From a bacterium (lineage in GTDB: Bacteria; Electryoneota; RPQS01): DNA of 22,561 bases. The stretch covers positions 1 to 22,561 of the forward strand of contig JADJEH010000016.1 of the NCBI GenBank assembly GCA_016702305.1, given 5' to 3'. Under the pieces are notes generated by a model. That model saw nothing but the letters and a program-made list of their open reading frames with translations, made no database searches and was not told the DNA's origin. The translations under genes were made by a program, and so were the position numbers. Below, piece by piece: positions 7,550-16,225 of the stretch (position 1 is its first letter; every line of letters begins with the position of its first letter).

Positions 7550-10500
7550 GTTGGATTACAGATCTTTTTGATCCCAAACAGCGAGAGTGGGAAGACTTTT
7601 ACCGCAATCGTTGGTCTTATGACAAGATTATTCGCAGCACGCACGGCGTGAATTGCACAGGTGGATGCAGCTGGAATATCTACGTCAAGAATGGCATTGT
7701 CACATGGGAAATGCAGGCGCTCGATTATCCGATTATTGACAAGGATATTCCGCCGTATGAACCGCGCGGCTGTCAACGCGGAATCTCCTACTCGTGGTAT
7801 ATCTACAGTCCGATCCGCGTCAAGTATCCCTATGTGCGCGGAGCGCTGATTGATTTGTGGCGCGAAGCGAAACTCCAGTTTCCCGATGATCCTGTCGCGG
7901 CTTGGAATTCAATCGTCTCGAATCCAGAATCACGATCGCGCTACCACACTGCGCGCGGCAAGGGCGGCCTGCGCAGATTCAGTTGGGATGAAGCTCTCGA
8001 AATTCTTTCCGCCGCAAACATTCACACCGTAATGAAGCACGGCCCCGATCGTATCGCGGGGTTCTCGCCGATTCCTGCGATGTCCATGGTGAGTTATGCC
8101 GCAGGCGCGCGCTTCATGCAACTGATGGGCGGCGTTTCCCTTTCGTTCTACGATTGGTATTGCGATTTGCCGCCGGCCTCGCCTGAAGTTTGGGGCGAAC
8201 AAACCGATGTCGCTGAAAGTGCAGATTGGTTCAAGTCGAACTTCATTGCGGTTGTAGGTTCGAACGTCCTGATGACGCGCACGCCTGATGCGCATTTCTT
8301 GGTGGAAGCACGGCATCGCGGCGCAAAAGTCGTTGTCTTTTCTCCGGACTTCTCGATGGTGTCAAAGGTGTCCGATGAGTGGGTGCCGATTCATCAAGGG
8401 CAGGATTCGGCTTTCTGGATGGCCGTCGGACACACAATTCTACGCGAATACTACGTCGAACGTATGGTTCCATTTTTTGTAGACTATCAGAAGCAATTTA
8501 CCGATGGGCCAATTCTGGTTGAATTGCACAAGCAAGCTGATGGAACCTTCAAGCCCGGTCAATACGTACGCGCCTCGCAAGTTGTCGACACAAAGAGCGT
8601 TGACAATGCAGAGTGGAAATTCTTCATGCTCGACTCCGCAACCGGCGAACTTAGACTTCCGCAAGGAACTGTTGGCCACCGCTGGCAAACGAAGAAGGGT
8701 CAATGGAATCTTAAACTTGAAGACGAGCGAACAGGCAAAGCGTTTGATCCACTGCTTATGCTCGATCCAAAGACCGATGAACTGGTCACTGTTTCGTTGC
8801 CGGAGTTTTCCGCTGAGCACGGTGACAGCTGGGTCCAATCGTTGGTTCCTGTTCGCAAAATCAAGACTCCGAATGGCGACGTCTATGCCACAACTGCGTT
8901 CGAGTTGCTTGTCGCTAGATACGGCGTAAATCGCGACGCATCAAAGCCTGCACCCTATGACGAACCGGAGCATTCGTACAGTCCTGCGTGGCAGGAGAAA
9001 TTTACCGGAGTGTCCGGTGATGTTGTGATACGCTTCGCCCGTGAATGGGCGACGACTGCTGAAAAGAGCGGCGGTAAATGCAGCGTCATCATTGGAGCAG
9101 GCGTCAACCACTGGTACCACAACAATCTGATCTACCGCTCGATCATTTCCAGCCTTATGCTTTGTGGCTGTGTCGGCAAGAACGGCGGCGGACTCAATCA
9201 TTATGTCGGCCAGGAAAAACTCGTTCCGCAAACTTCGTGGGCGCCCATCGCATTTGGAACCGACTGGTCAGCGCCGCCGCGACTGCAAAACACCCCGTCA
9301 TTTCATTATGTCAATTCCGATCAATGGCGATACGATTCAAAATTCGATGACATCTGTCCGGTCGCCGATCGCTCTCATAGCATGGCGCATGGACATACCA
9401 TTGATAGACAGGTGCAAGCCGTGCGGGCTGGCTGGTTGCCCTCATACCCGCAATTTGATCAATCCTCGCTTGAAGTTGCAAAGGAAGCACGCAGCAACGG
9501 CGCAACGGACGAAGCCTCAATTGTCAAGAATGTCGTGGACAGATTGAAGGCGAAGAAGCTTAAGTTTGCAGTTGAAGACCCGGATTCTCCCAAATGTTTC
9601 CCGCGCCTTTTTTACATCTGGCGAGGAAACGCCTTGCTATCATCCGCTAAAGGCCATGAGTATTTTCTGAAGCATTATCTGGGAACGCACACAAACCTCA
9701 TCGCAAAAGAGCAGGCGAAGGAGCATGTCGACGACGTTGTGTGGCACGACAAAGTCGAACTGGGCAAGATGGATCTCGTTGTGGACTTGAACTATCGTAT
9801 GGATTCTTCCGCACTCTATTCTGATATTATCTTGCCGGCCGCGACGTATTACGAGAAGAACGATCTGAATTCAACAGACATGCACAGCTTCATTCATCCG
9901 TTGCAAGCTGCTGTTCCACCGTGCTGGGAATCTAAAAGTGACTGGGATATATTTCGCGAGATCGCGAAAGCGACTTCGAAACTTGCCGAGCGCTATCTGC
10001 CCGATCCAATTGAAGATGTCGTAACCGCGCCGCTCGCCCACGATACGCCCGCTGAAATCGCTCAACCCTCTATCAAGGATTGGTCCAGAGGTGAGTGTGA
10101 AGCGATCCCCGGCAAGACGATGCCCATCATCAAAGTGGTTACGCGGGACTATAAGAATGTCTTCAACAAATTCATCAGCCTTGGTCCCAATTTCCGCAAG
10201 GGCCTCGGCATGCATGGCATTCAGTTTGAAGTTGCCGATATGTATGATGCATACATGGAGAACAATCCTACTGAAAAGTGGGGGGGGGGAGTCTTCCCAT
10301 CCTTGCGCGAAGACTTGCTTGTTTGCGAAGCGATTCTGAATTTTGCCCCTGAGACCAACGGTGAATTGGCGTTCCGATCGTACAAATCGGAAGCGATTAA
10401 TACCGGCATTGACCATTCGCATGCCGCCGAGAAGACTCGCTCTGTTCGCATAACATTCGATGATGTCGCTGCTCAACCGAGGCGAATTCTCACGACGCCG

Positions 10501-11169
10501 TTTTGGTCAGGGGTAACGAGTGACAAGCGTACATATTCAGCGTATTGTCAAAATGTGGAAGGACTTGTACCATGGCGTACGCTAAGCGGCAGGCAGCATT
10601 ACTACCTTGATCACGAGGCTTACATCGCTTATGGCGAGAATCTGCCGACCTACAAGCCACGCGCGTCGCGAGAGATCCTCGGCGACTTGGCACAGTCAAA
10701 ACCAGGGGGCGGAACACTCGTATTGAATTACCTGACGCCACACGGCAAGTGGTCGATTCACTCGACTTATGGCGACACCTTGAGAATGCGCACATTGAGT
10801 CGTGGTCACGACCCGATTTGGATAAATGATAAAGATGCTCTGCTATTGGGAGTAGAAGACAACGATTGGGTCGAAATTTTCAATGATAACGGAGTCGTGT
10901 GCACCTGCGTCAACGTCAGCGCACGCATTCCACGCGGTATGTGTTTCATCTATCACTCGCCCGAACGCACGTTGGGGATCCCGAAATCACCCGAGCGCGG
11001 CAACCGTCGTGCGGGCGGTCACAATAGCTTGACCAGAGCGCGCCTCAAACCGCTCTTTATGATTGGTGGTTATGGTCAGTTTACATACGCGTTCAACTAC
11101 TGGGGACCTCCAGGCGTGAATCGGGATACATTTGTTGCCGTCAAGAAACTCGAAAAAGTAATCTGGTAA
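7546..11169 (+). CDS. narG: Respiratory nitrate reductase alpha subunit NarG
   Basis: This 1207-residue catalytic subunit reduces nitrate to nitrite at a bis-MGD molybdenum site. The N-terminal FS0 cluster ligands are His33, Cys37, Cys41 and Cys76, the NarG spacing with His first. The Mo-ligand aspartate is in SFYDWYCDLPPASP (Asp203, equivalent to E. coli Asp222), followed by WGEQTDVAESADW. GFSPIPAMSMVSYAAGAR is also diagnostic. No twin-arginine signal precedes STHGVNCTGG, so the enzyme should face the cytoplasm, unlike archaeal pNar. It overlaps the upstream cytochrome by 4 bp and lies 9 bp before narH. The frame is open for over 3.6 kb. A run of ten G at 10280-10289 encodes Trp-Gly-Gly-Gly and keeps the frame. 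Family assignment is certain. Confidence 0.97.
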   Translation: MSWITDLFDPKQREWEDFYRNRWSYDKIIRSTHGVNCTGGCSWNIYVKNGIVTWEMQALDYPIIDKDIPPYEPRGCQRGISYSWYIYSPIRVKYPYVRGALIDLWREAKLQFPDDPVAAWNSIVSNPESRSRYHTARGKGGLRRFSWDEALEILSAANIHTVMKHGPDRIAGFSPIPAMSMVSYAAGARFMQLMGGVSLSFYDWYCDLPPASPEVWGEQTDVAESADWFKSNFIAVVGSNVLMTRTPDAHFLVEARHRGAKVVVFSPDFSMVSKVSDEWVPIHQGQDSAFWMAVGHTILREYYVERMVPFFVDYQKQFTDGPILVELHKQADGTFKPGQYVRASQVVDTKSVDNAEWKFFMLDSATGELRLPQGTVGHRWQTKKGQWNLKLEDERTGKAFDPLLMLDPKTDELVTVSLPEFSAEHGDSWVQSLVPVRKIKTPNGDVYATTAFELLVARYGVNRDASKPAPYDEPEHSYSPAWQEKFTGVSGDVVIRFAREWATTAEKSGGKCSVIIGAGVNHWYHNNLIYRSIISSLMLCGCVGKNGGGLNHYVGQEKLVPQTSWAPIAFGTDWSAPPRLQNTPSFHYVNSDQWRYDSKFDDICPVADRSHSMAHGHTIDRQVQAVRAGWLPSYPQFDQSSLEVAKEARSNGATDEASIVKNVVDRLKAKKLKFAVEDPDSPKCFPRLFYIWRGNALLSSAKGHEYFLKHYLGTHTNLIAKEQAKEHVDDVVWHDKVELGKMDLVVDLNYRMDSSALYSDIILPAATYYEKNDLNSTDMHSFIHPLQAAVPPCWESKSDWDIFREIAKATSKLAERYLPDPIEDVVTAPLAHDTPAEIAQPSIKDWSRGECEAIPGKTMPIIKVVTRDYKNVFNKFISLGPNFRKGLGMHGIQFEVADMYDAYMENNPTEKWGGGVFPSLREDLLVCEAILNFAPETNGELAFRSYKSEAINTGIDHSHAAEKTRSVRITFDDVAAQPRRILTTPFWSGVTSDKRTYSAYCQNVEGLVPWRTLSGRQHYYLDHEAYIAYGENLPTYKPRASREILGDLAQSKPGGGTLVLNYLTPHGKWSIHSTYGDTLRMRTLSRGHDPIWINDKDALLLGVEDNDWVEIFNDNGVVCTCVNVSARIPRGMCFIYHSPERTLGIPKSPERGNRRAGGHNSLTRARLKPLFMIGGYGQFTYAFNYWGPPGVNRDTFVAVKKLEKVIW

Positions 11170-11178
11170 AGGTGAACA

Positions 11179-12672
11179 ATGGATATTAGAGCACAAGTTT
11201 CCATGGTGTTTCACCTCGACAAATGCATCGGTTGTCACACATGCAGCGTGGCCTGCAAAAATGTGTGGACAGACCGACCCGGTGCGGAGTACATGTGGTG
11301 GAATAATGTTGAAACAAAACCCGGTACGGGCTTTCCACATCGCTGGGAAGATCAGGATCGCTACAAGGGCGGCTGGAAGCTCAACGGCAGCAAGGATCTT
11401 CAACTCAAGTCACAGTCGAAATTAGGTGGACTGCTGAAGCTGTTCTATAATCCGAATCAACCCGGATTGGAAGACTACTACGAGCCGTGGACGTACGAGT
11501 ACGAAAATCTCTTTGATGCACCTGAAGGCGACGATCAGCCGACTGCCAAGCCGATCTCGCAGATCACCGGCGAAGAGATGAGGATTGAGGGCGGCCCCAA
11601 TTGGGATGACGATCTCTCCGGTTCGCCACTCTATGCTGCGAATGACGTCAACTACGATCTGCTTACGCCTGAAGAGCGGCAGCAGCTCTTTGAGATTCAA
11701 CGCGTGGCTTTCATGTATTTGCCGCGCATTTGCAATCATTGCGCTAATCCGAGCTGTGTGGCGTCGTGTCCTTCAGGTGCGCTTTACAAACGCGGTGAAG
11801 ACGGGATTGTTTTGATCAATCAGGACGTGTGCCGCGGATGGCGCGCCTGCATTTCCGCATGTCCTTACAAGAAGATCTACTACAATTGGGTCACCGGCAA
11901 ATCAGAGAAGTGCATTCTTTGTTATCCGCGCCTCGAAACGGGTCAAGCACCTGCCTGCTTCCATTCGTGCGTGGGCCGAATTCGCTACCTCGGAGTGTTG
12001 CTTTATGATGCTGACCGAATCGAATCCGCAATGAAAACGGCGGATCCGTTGCTCGTAGAAGCGCAACGCGACGTCATCTGTGATCCTAACGATGAGAATG
12101 TGATTGCTTCGGCACGCGCCAATGGCATCAGTGACGAAATGATCGAGTCCGCGCGCAAATCACCTGTGTACAAGTACGTCGTGCAATGGAAACTTGCCCT
12201 ACCGCTGCACATTGAGTACCGCACGATGCCGATGCTCTTTTATGTGCCGCCGCTATTACCCGTGATGGGGAAAGACGGCGACCAGCCTTATGATCATGCA
12301 GAAGAGTCATTCTTCACCTCGCTTGACAAATCGCGCCTTTCAATCAAGTACATGGCAAGATTGTTCAGCGCGGGCAATGAGGCGGTTGTAACCGCTTCGC
12401 TCAAAAAACTCATGGCTGTTCGCTACTATAAGCGGGCGCAGGAAGTCGGCGACGTGCAGGATGATCGCGTCAATCGGATCATGCGCGAAGCCGGAACAAC
12501 GCCGGAGGAGGCGGAAGAAATCTACCTTTTGACGGCAGTGCCCACAGTGCATAAGCGCTACGTACTTCCGCCGCTTCAGCGCGAAGAAGCGATAGGAAGT
12601 ATGTGTGACGTGCAGGATTGCAAGGGAAGTTGCGGATTCGGCAAGACCTCCGGCGCAGAAAGGAATGTGTAA
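11179..12672 (+). CDS. narH: Respiratory nitrate reductase beta subunit NarH
   Basis: This 497-residue electron-transfer subunit carries four Fe-S clusters between NarI and NarG. Cysteine groups are at 16/19/22/26, 185/188/193/197, 218/224/228 and 245/248/260/264. In the third group Trp221 replaces the second cysteine (CRGWRACISACP), marking the [3Fe-4S] cluster as in E. coli NarH. The spacing is the same as in E. coli, offset by one residue. The C-terminal part contains EEIYLLTAVPTVHKRYVLPP, also typical. No signal peptide is present, fitting a cytoplasmic-face subunit bound to NarG. A Shine-Dalgarno (AAAGGTGA) precedes the ATG. Its stop overlaps the narJ start by one base (TAATG). Confidence 0.97.
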   Translation: MDIRAQVSMVFHLDKCIGCHTCSVACKNVWTDRPGAEYMWWNNVETKPGTGFPHRWEDQDRYKGGWKLNGSKDLQLKSQSKLGGLLKLFYNPNQPGLEDYYEPWTYEYENLFDAPEGDDQPTAKPISQITGEEMRIEGGPNWDDDLSGSPLYAANDVNYDLLTPEERQQLFEIQRVAFMYLPRICNHCANPSCVASCPSGALYKRGEDGIVLINQDVCRGWRACISACPYKKIYYNWVTGKSEKCILCYPRLETGQAPACFHSCVGRIRYLGVLLYDADRIESAMKTADPLLVEAQRDVICDPNDENVIASARANGISDEMIESARKSPVYKYVVQWKLALPLHIEYRTMPMLFYVPPLLPVMGKDGDQPYDHAEESFFTSLDKSRLSIKYMARLFSAGNEAVVTASLKKLMAVRYYKRAQEVGDVQDDRVNRIMREAGTTPEEAEEIYLLTAVPTVHKRYVLPPLQREEAIGSMCDVQDCKGSCGFGKTSGAERNV

Positions 12673-13208
12673 TGGCAACGAGTTCATTTGAAATGTCATG
12701 CCGGGAACTGGCAATTCTCCTGTGCCATCCGCAAACGGACTACTTGTCTGTGCTGAACAATGTTATCGATTCCAGAGTGAGCAATAAATCAATAAAGTGC
12801 TTACGAGCGTTTCGCGATGCGATTGCCGAGTTGTCTCCGTTCGAGTTGCAAGAACTCTACACTCGCACATTTGATCTTAACCCGATGTGCTCGCCTGCGC
12901 TGAGCGTGCACCTGTTCGGTGTCGAGAGTTTCAAGCGCTCCCATCTTATGGTTGGGCTATTGGACATGTATCGCGTTGCGAGTTTTCCGGTGACTGGCGA
13001 ATCAGCGGATCATATGAGCACTGTCGTTCGATTTCTTCCGTTCGCTGAGAACAACGCGCGTGAGGAAGTTGCACAATTTATTTTATTGCCGGGAATGGCG
13101 AAAATCGCTGAATTCTTGGACTCAAAATCAAACCCATTTTCTTACTTGATCAAGGCGACAATCTCAATTGTAGCCACTGAAACAGGGAAGGAGGCAACAT
13201 ATGCTTGA
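12672..13208 (+). CDS. narJ: Nitrate reductase assembly chaperone NarJ
   Basis: This 178-residue, mostly helical protein belongs to the NarJ/DmsD/TorD chaperone group, which binds the NarG N-terminus, holds it until Moco and FS0 are inserted, and helps membrane attachment. The conserved segment is FELQELYTRTFDLNPMCSPA, followed by LSVHLFG, the NarJ-type Y-x-x-x-F-D hallmark. It is shorter than E. coli NarJ (about 236 residues) but within the range of non-proteobacterial members. The ATG at 12672 overlaps the narH stop, and the gene overlaps narI by 8 bp, so expression should be coupled. Position between narH and narI is the standard nar order. Confidence 0.92.
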   Translation: MATSSFEMSCRELAILLCHPQTDYLSVLNNVIDSRVSNKSIKCLRAFRDAIAELSPFELQELYTRTFDLNPMCSPALSVHLFGVESFKRSHLMVGLLDMYRVASFPVTGESADHMSTVVRFLPFAENNAREEVAQFILLPGMAKIAEFLDSKSNPFSYLIKATISIVATETGKEATYA

Positions 13209-14517
13209 GTTGTTCGCATTTGTCGGTCTGCCTTACGCTGCGATCTTGATCTGCATTGTAGGCACAGTCTGGCGCTTTCGCAATGACCAATACGGAATCT
13301 CATCGTTGTCCTCGCAGTTTCTTGAGGGTAAGAAACTCCTGTGGGGATCTGCGCCATGGCATATTGGCATCTTGATTATCTTCCTCGGCCATTTTGTCGC
13401 GTTTCTGTTGCCAGGCGTGTGGCAACGATTGATGGCTGTGCCACTCTTGCTTGCGACGGCCGAAACAATCGGAATCGCGGCAGCCGTATTGTGCTTACTT
13501 GGATTGATTGTGCTCTTCTACCGTCGCCTAACGACCGCGCGGTTGCAGAAATCTACAAACATCGGCGATTTCATCGTCGCGACACTATTGTTGGCACAAG
13601 TTGGATTGGGACTAATGGTGGCTGGCGGCTACCGCTGGGGCGCGAGTTGGTCAACCGGAACATTGACTCCCTACGTCTGGAGTTTGATCACTTTCAGTCC
13701 AGACGCGACAATTATCAGAGACATGCCGATTGCGATTCAAGCGCACGTGGTCGGCGCATGGCTCATCTTGCTCATGCTGCCGTTCACGCGCCTGATTCAC
13801 ATGGTGTCAGTTCCACTCCAGTACCTCTTTCGCTCACCGCAAAAAGTCGTTTGGAACAACCCGCGTCGCAACAATCAGGCGGTCGCCGCCCGAGTTACAC
13901 AGGAGTCACGCCGTCATTTCTTGAAGGCTGCATTTGGATTAAGCGCTTCCGGGCTTCTGCTCTCCGTTGGTGTATTAGACAAACTGGGCCGCTTCTTCCA
14001 AATGCCCGGTCTGCATCACGATGAAGAAGCAAATTTACTGGAAACGCGCTTGCGTCGGCTGCAACTAACCGCCGAAGAGAAGGAGCTTGAACTCGAACGC
14101 TTGCGCAGCGATCATATCTATGTAGCGAAACTCGCAGAGTTGAACAATACCATTGGGAAGTACTTCATTGATTACTCGATGCGCCCCGGGCTCGCGTTTC
14201 GCGCTGAAGATGGATGGCCCATGCTGCTGTCTGCCAAGTGCACGCACTTAGGCTGCACGGTCGGAAACCAAGTTGATGCAAGCGGCCGCATTCTCTGCCC
14301 GTGTCACGTTTCTTACTTTGACATCAAGACCGGGATGCCCAACGAAGGCGCCCCCGCAAAGGCGCCGCTTGATCGCATTGCCTGGGTGCTGCGCGACGAG
14401 CAAGGAACTGAAGTCGCGACCGAAAGCCCGCGTGGTTCACGCACCGGAAGACTTGACCCGGCCTTGGCGGACGGCTATTCACTCTACATTGTCAGATCGC
14501 TATCGGCGGAGGCTTGA
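13201..14517 (+). CDS. narI: NarI-Rieske fusion: nitrate reductase gamma subunit joined to a Tat-type Rieske [2Fe-2S] domain
   Basis: Residues 1-215 are a full NarI: five membrane helices (about 3-25, 48-72, 84-107, 122-144, 178-199) and heme b ligands His54, His64, His182 and His200, with the same spacings (10 and 18) as E. coli His56/66/187/205. NarI would normally end near RLIHMVSVPLQYLF. Here it continues to a twin-arginine motif, SRRHFLK (236-242), a sixth helix (243-259), a charged likely coiled coil (about 277-310) and a Rieske domain with CTHLGC (347-352) and CPCH (366-369), including all four cluster ligands. NarI ends inside the cell, so a Tat-dependent sixth helix would place the Rieske domain outside, where a cytochrome b quinol-oxidation site would meet it. 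The frame is open throughout, with no internal stop. It overlaps narJ by 8 bp and cytochrome b by 1 bp. Confidence 0.93.
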   Translation: MLELFAFVGLPYAAILICIVGTVWRFRNDQYGISSLSSQFLEGKKLLWGSAPWHIGILIIFLGHFVAFLLPGVWQRLMAVPLLLATAETIGIAAAVLCLLGLIVLFYRRLTTARLQKSTNIGDFIVATLLLAQVGLGLMVAGGYRWGASWSTGTLTPYVWSLITFSPDATIIRDMPIAIQAHVVGAWLILLMLPFTRLIHMVSVPLQYLFRSPQKVVWNNPRRNNQAVAARVTQESRRHFLKAAFGLSASGLLLSVGVLDKLGRFFQMPGLHHDEEANLLETRLRRLQLTAEEKELELERLRSDHIYVAKLAELNNTIGKYFIDYSMRPGLAFRAEDGWPMLLSAKCTHLGCTVGNQVDASGRILCPCHVSYFDIKTGMPNEGAPAKAPLDRIAWVLRDEQGTEVATESPRGSRTGRLDPALADGYSLYIVRSLSAEA

Positions 14518-15614
14518 TGAAACAGCCATTCGTCAACACCATGTTTGACTTCATCGCGTCGCGAATGCCGTTGCACAAGCTCGACGTCCGTCACATGATC
14601 ACGGAAAAAGAGGTTCCGGTTCATCGCATGTCATGGGGATACTACGTCGGCGGTCTGGCACTGTTCTTTTTCATCATCCAAGTCTTCACGGGGATGATGC
14701 TTCTATTTTATTATGAACCGACGGTCAGCGAAGCGCATGAGTCCGTAGAGTACATCACGCATTTCGTGACAATGGGCGCGTTGATTCGGAACCTACACGC
14801 ATGGTCCGCTTCCTTCATGATCTTTTGCGTCATAGCGCATATGCTCAGCGCACTGGCCATGAAAGCATTCGCCAAGCCGCGCGAGATCACGTGGATCGCG
14901 GGCGTGCTGTTGCTCCTGATCACTTTTGGATTTGGATTCACAGGTTATCTCCTACCGTGGAATCAAATTGCCGTCAATGCCACGAAAGTCGGCTTGGCTT
15001 CAATCGACCAAATGGGACAGTACCTGCCTGCGGCTTTGTCGCATCTTGCCGAAGATGTGCGCGTGACCATTCAAGGAGCGCCAGCCATCGGACAAGCGAC
15101 TCTAAGCAGATTCTTTGCACTGCATGTCGTTATCCTGCCTTTACTGGTATTCGGCGTGATCGGACTGCATGTCCTTTCGGTTCAGTTACACGGCATGAGT
15201 CCCGGTATCGAGGACAAGCCGCGTCGCAAAGACAAGTTCTTCCCGATATTTATTCTTAAAGACTTCAAGGAATGGGGAATCGCGTTCCTTGTACTATTCA
15301 TCCTCGCCCTGTGTCTGCCCTTTGATTCATTATTTCCCTATCCATTGCTGGAACCCTACAACGCCTTGGGTTCGACGCCTGACGGTATCAAACCAGAGTG
15401 GTACTTCTACTTTGTCTACTATCCGATGGAGCTGCTGCCGTTTTGGATCATCATCGTGGTCATGACTCTCGCGACGCTTGGTTTGTTTGCGGCGCCGTGG
15501 ATCTTTAAGGGCACGAGTCACAAGACAATGCGCTGGATTGCTTCAGCGATTGCCGCGTATATGATCGTCATGACATTGTTTGGCGAAAACATTTATCACG
15601 CAATCAAGGGGTGA
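14517..15614 (+). CDS. Cytochrome b of bc1/b6f type with PEWY motif
   Basis: This 365-residue protein is a single-chain cytochrome b carrying both heme and Qo-site halves. Heme ligands are His94 and His108, and His203 and His218. The second pair is 14 residues apart by count between them, as in cytochrome b6, one more than in mitochondrial-type cytochrome b. PEWY (residues 293-296, in KPEWYFYFVYYPMELLP) marks the quinol-oxidation site. Eight or so hydrophobic helices are visible. I start at the ATG at 14517, which overlaps the NarI-Rieske stop (TGATG); a TTG one codon earlier is possible. Directly after a Rieske domain, it forms the core of a bc-type complex, as narB-narC do in haloarchaeal nar operons. 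Whether it oxidises quinol for nitrate reduction or feeds periplasmic cytochromes is not decided by sequence. Confidence 0.92.
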   Translation: MKQPFVNTMFDFIASRMPLHKLDVRHMITEKEVPVHRMSWGYYVGGLALFFFIIQVFTGMMLLFYYEPTVSEAHESVEYITHFVTMGALIRNLHAWSASFMIFCVIAHMLSALAMKAFAKPREITWIAGVLLLLITFGFGFTGYLLPWNQIAVNATKVGLASIDQMGQYLPAALSHLAEDVRVTIQGAPAIGQATLSRFFALHVVILPLLVFGVIGLHVLSVQLHGMSPGIEDKPRRKDKFFPIFILKDFKEWGIAFLVLFILALCLPFDSLFPYPLLEPYNALGSTPDGIKPEWYFYFVYYPMELLPFWIIIVVMTLATLGLFAAPWIFKGTSHKTMRWIASAIAAYMIVMTLFGENIYHAIKG

Positions 15615-15619
15615 AAAGC

Positions 15620-16207
15620 ATGACCAAGACACTCCAATTGCTGTTCACTCTCGTAATCGTCGGCAATTGCTACGCCTACCCCGAATTCCAGAAATTCTCG
15701 CAAATTCACTCTGGACGGCCCATTAACTGCGCGATGTGTCACGCCAATGGCGACGGCCCCGAAGGAGCATCGCGCGGCCAAATCGGAAGCTTGACGCCCG
15801 ACGAGTTGAACAAGCTGAATGCTGCACGCGGTGCATTCGCTCCCGGTGTGCCCATCCAGAGCCCCATTCTGAATGCGTTCGGGAACAATATCATTACCGT
15901 CATCGGAAAAACTAAGTTTCTCGAACTGCGTGCACATCCTGAGCAGTTGGCCGAGGTCTATGGATATCAAAGTGATCTCGATGGCGATGGAATTACAGAT
16001 GCTCAAGAGTACTTGGAAGGAACTCATCCCCTGAACAATGTTCATGGCGAGCCAATGAGGCTGTTCCTGCATAACCTGAAAGCATTCAGGCTCCATGTTA
16101 TTTTAATCGTGCTGGCTACCATCGCAGGATTCTATGGATTCAGCCACCTGTTACACGGCTTCGCCGCCAGCGCGTCCACGAAATCGTCCGTTGAACGCTA
16201 TCCATAA
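15620..16207 (+). CDS. Monoheme cytochrome c with calcium-binding-type loop and C-terminal membrane anchor
   Basis: This 195-residue protein has a signal peptide (about 1-19, ending CYAYPEF), one heme site CAMCH (37-41), a DLDGDGITDAQE loop (119-130) of the EF-hand/thrombospondin type 3 kind, and a C-terminal helix (about 156-176). It should be anchored on the outside of the membrane. The ATG at 15620 has a purine-rich ribosome site (AAGGGG) at good spacing; an in-frame GTG at 15611 is an alternative. It follows cytochrome b by 5 bp. In context it is a likely electron carrier of the bc-type module, perhaps in the cytochrome c1 or acceptor role. I do not recognise a named family for the whole protein; the heme domain is short and unlike standard class I cytochromes. 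Confidence 0.8.
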   Translation: MTKTLQLLFTLVIVGNCYAYPEFQKFSQIHSGRPINCAMCHANGDGPEGASRGQIGSLTPDELNKLNAARGAFAPGVPIQSPILNAFGNNIITVIGKTKFLELRAHPEQLAEVYGYQSDLDGDGITDAQEYLEGTHPLNNVHGEPMRLFLHNLKAFRLHVILIVLATIAGFYGFSHLLHGFAASASTKSSVERYP

Positions 16208-16225
16208 GCAAATCGAGGGATAATC

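Noticed and set aside
7546..7650. Possible Tat signal at the NarG N-terminus, which would make it an outward-facing pNar
   Set aside because: There is no RR-x-F-x-K motif or following hydrophobic stretch before the FS0 motif; only scattered basic residues.
9871..10476. A 201-codon minus-strand open frame inside narG
   Set aside because: It lies opposite a strongly conserved NarG region and has no recognisable motif; it is a shadow of narG codon use.
13341..14024. A 227-codon plus-strand open frame overlapping the NarI-Rieske gene
   Set aside because: The overlapping frame contains all NarI heme ligands and the Rieske motifs; this one has no domain or ribosome site.
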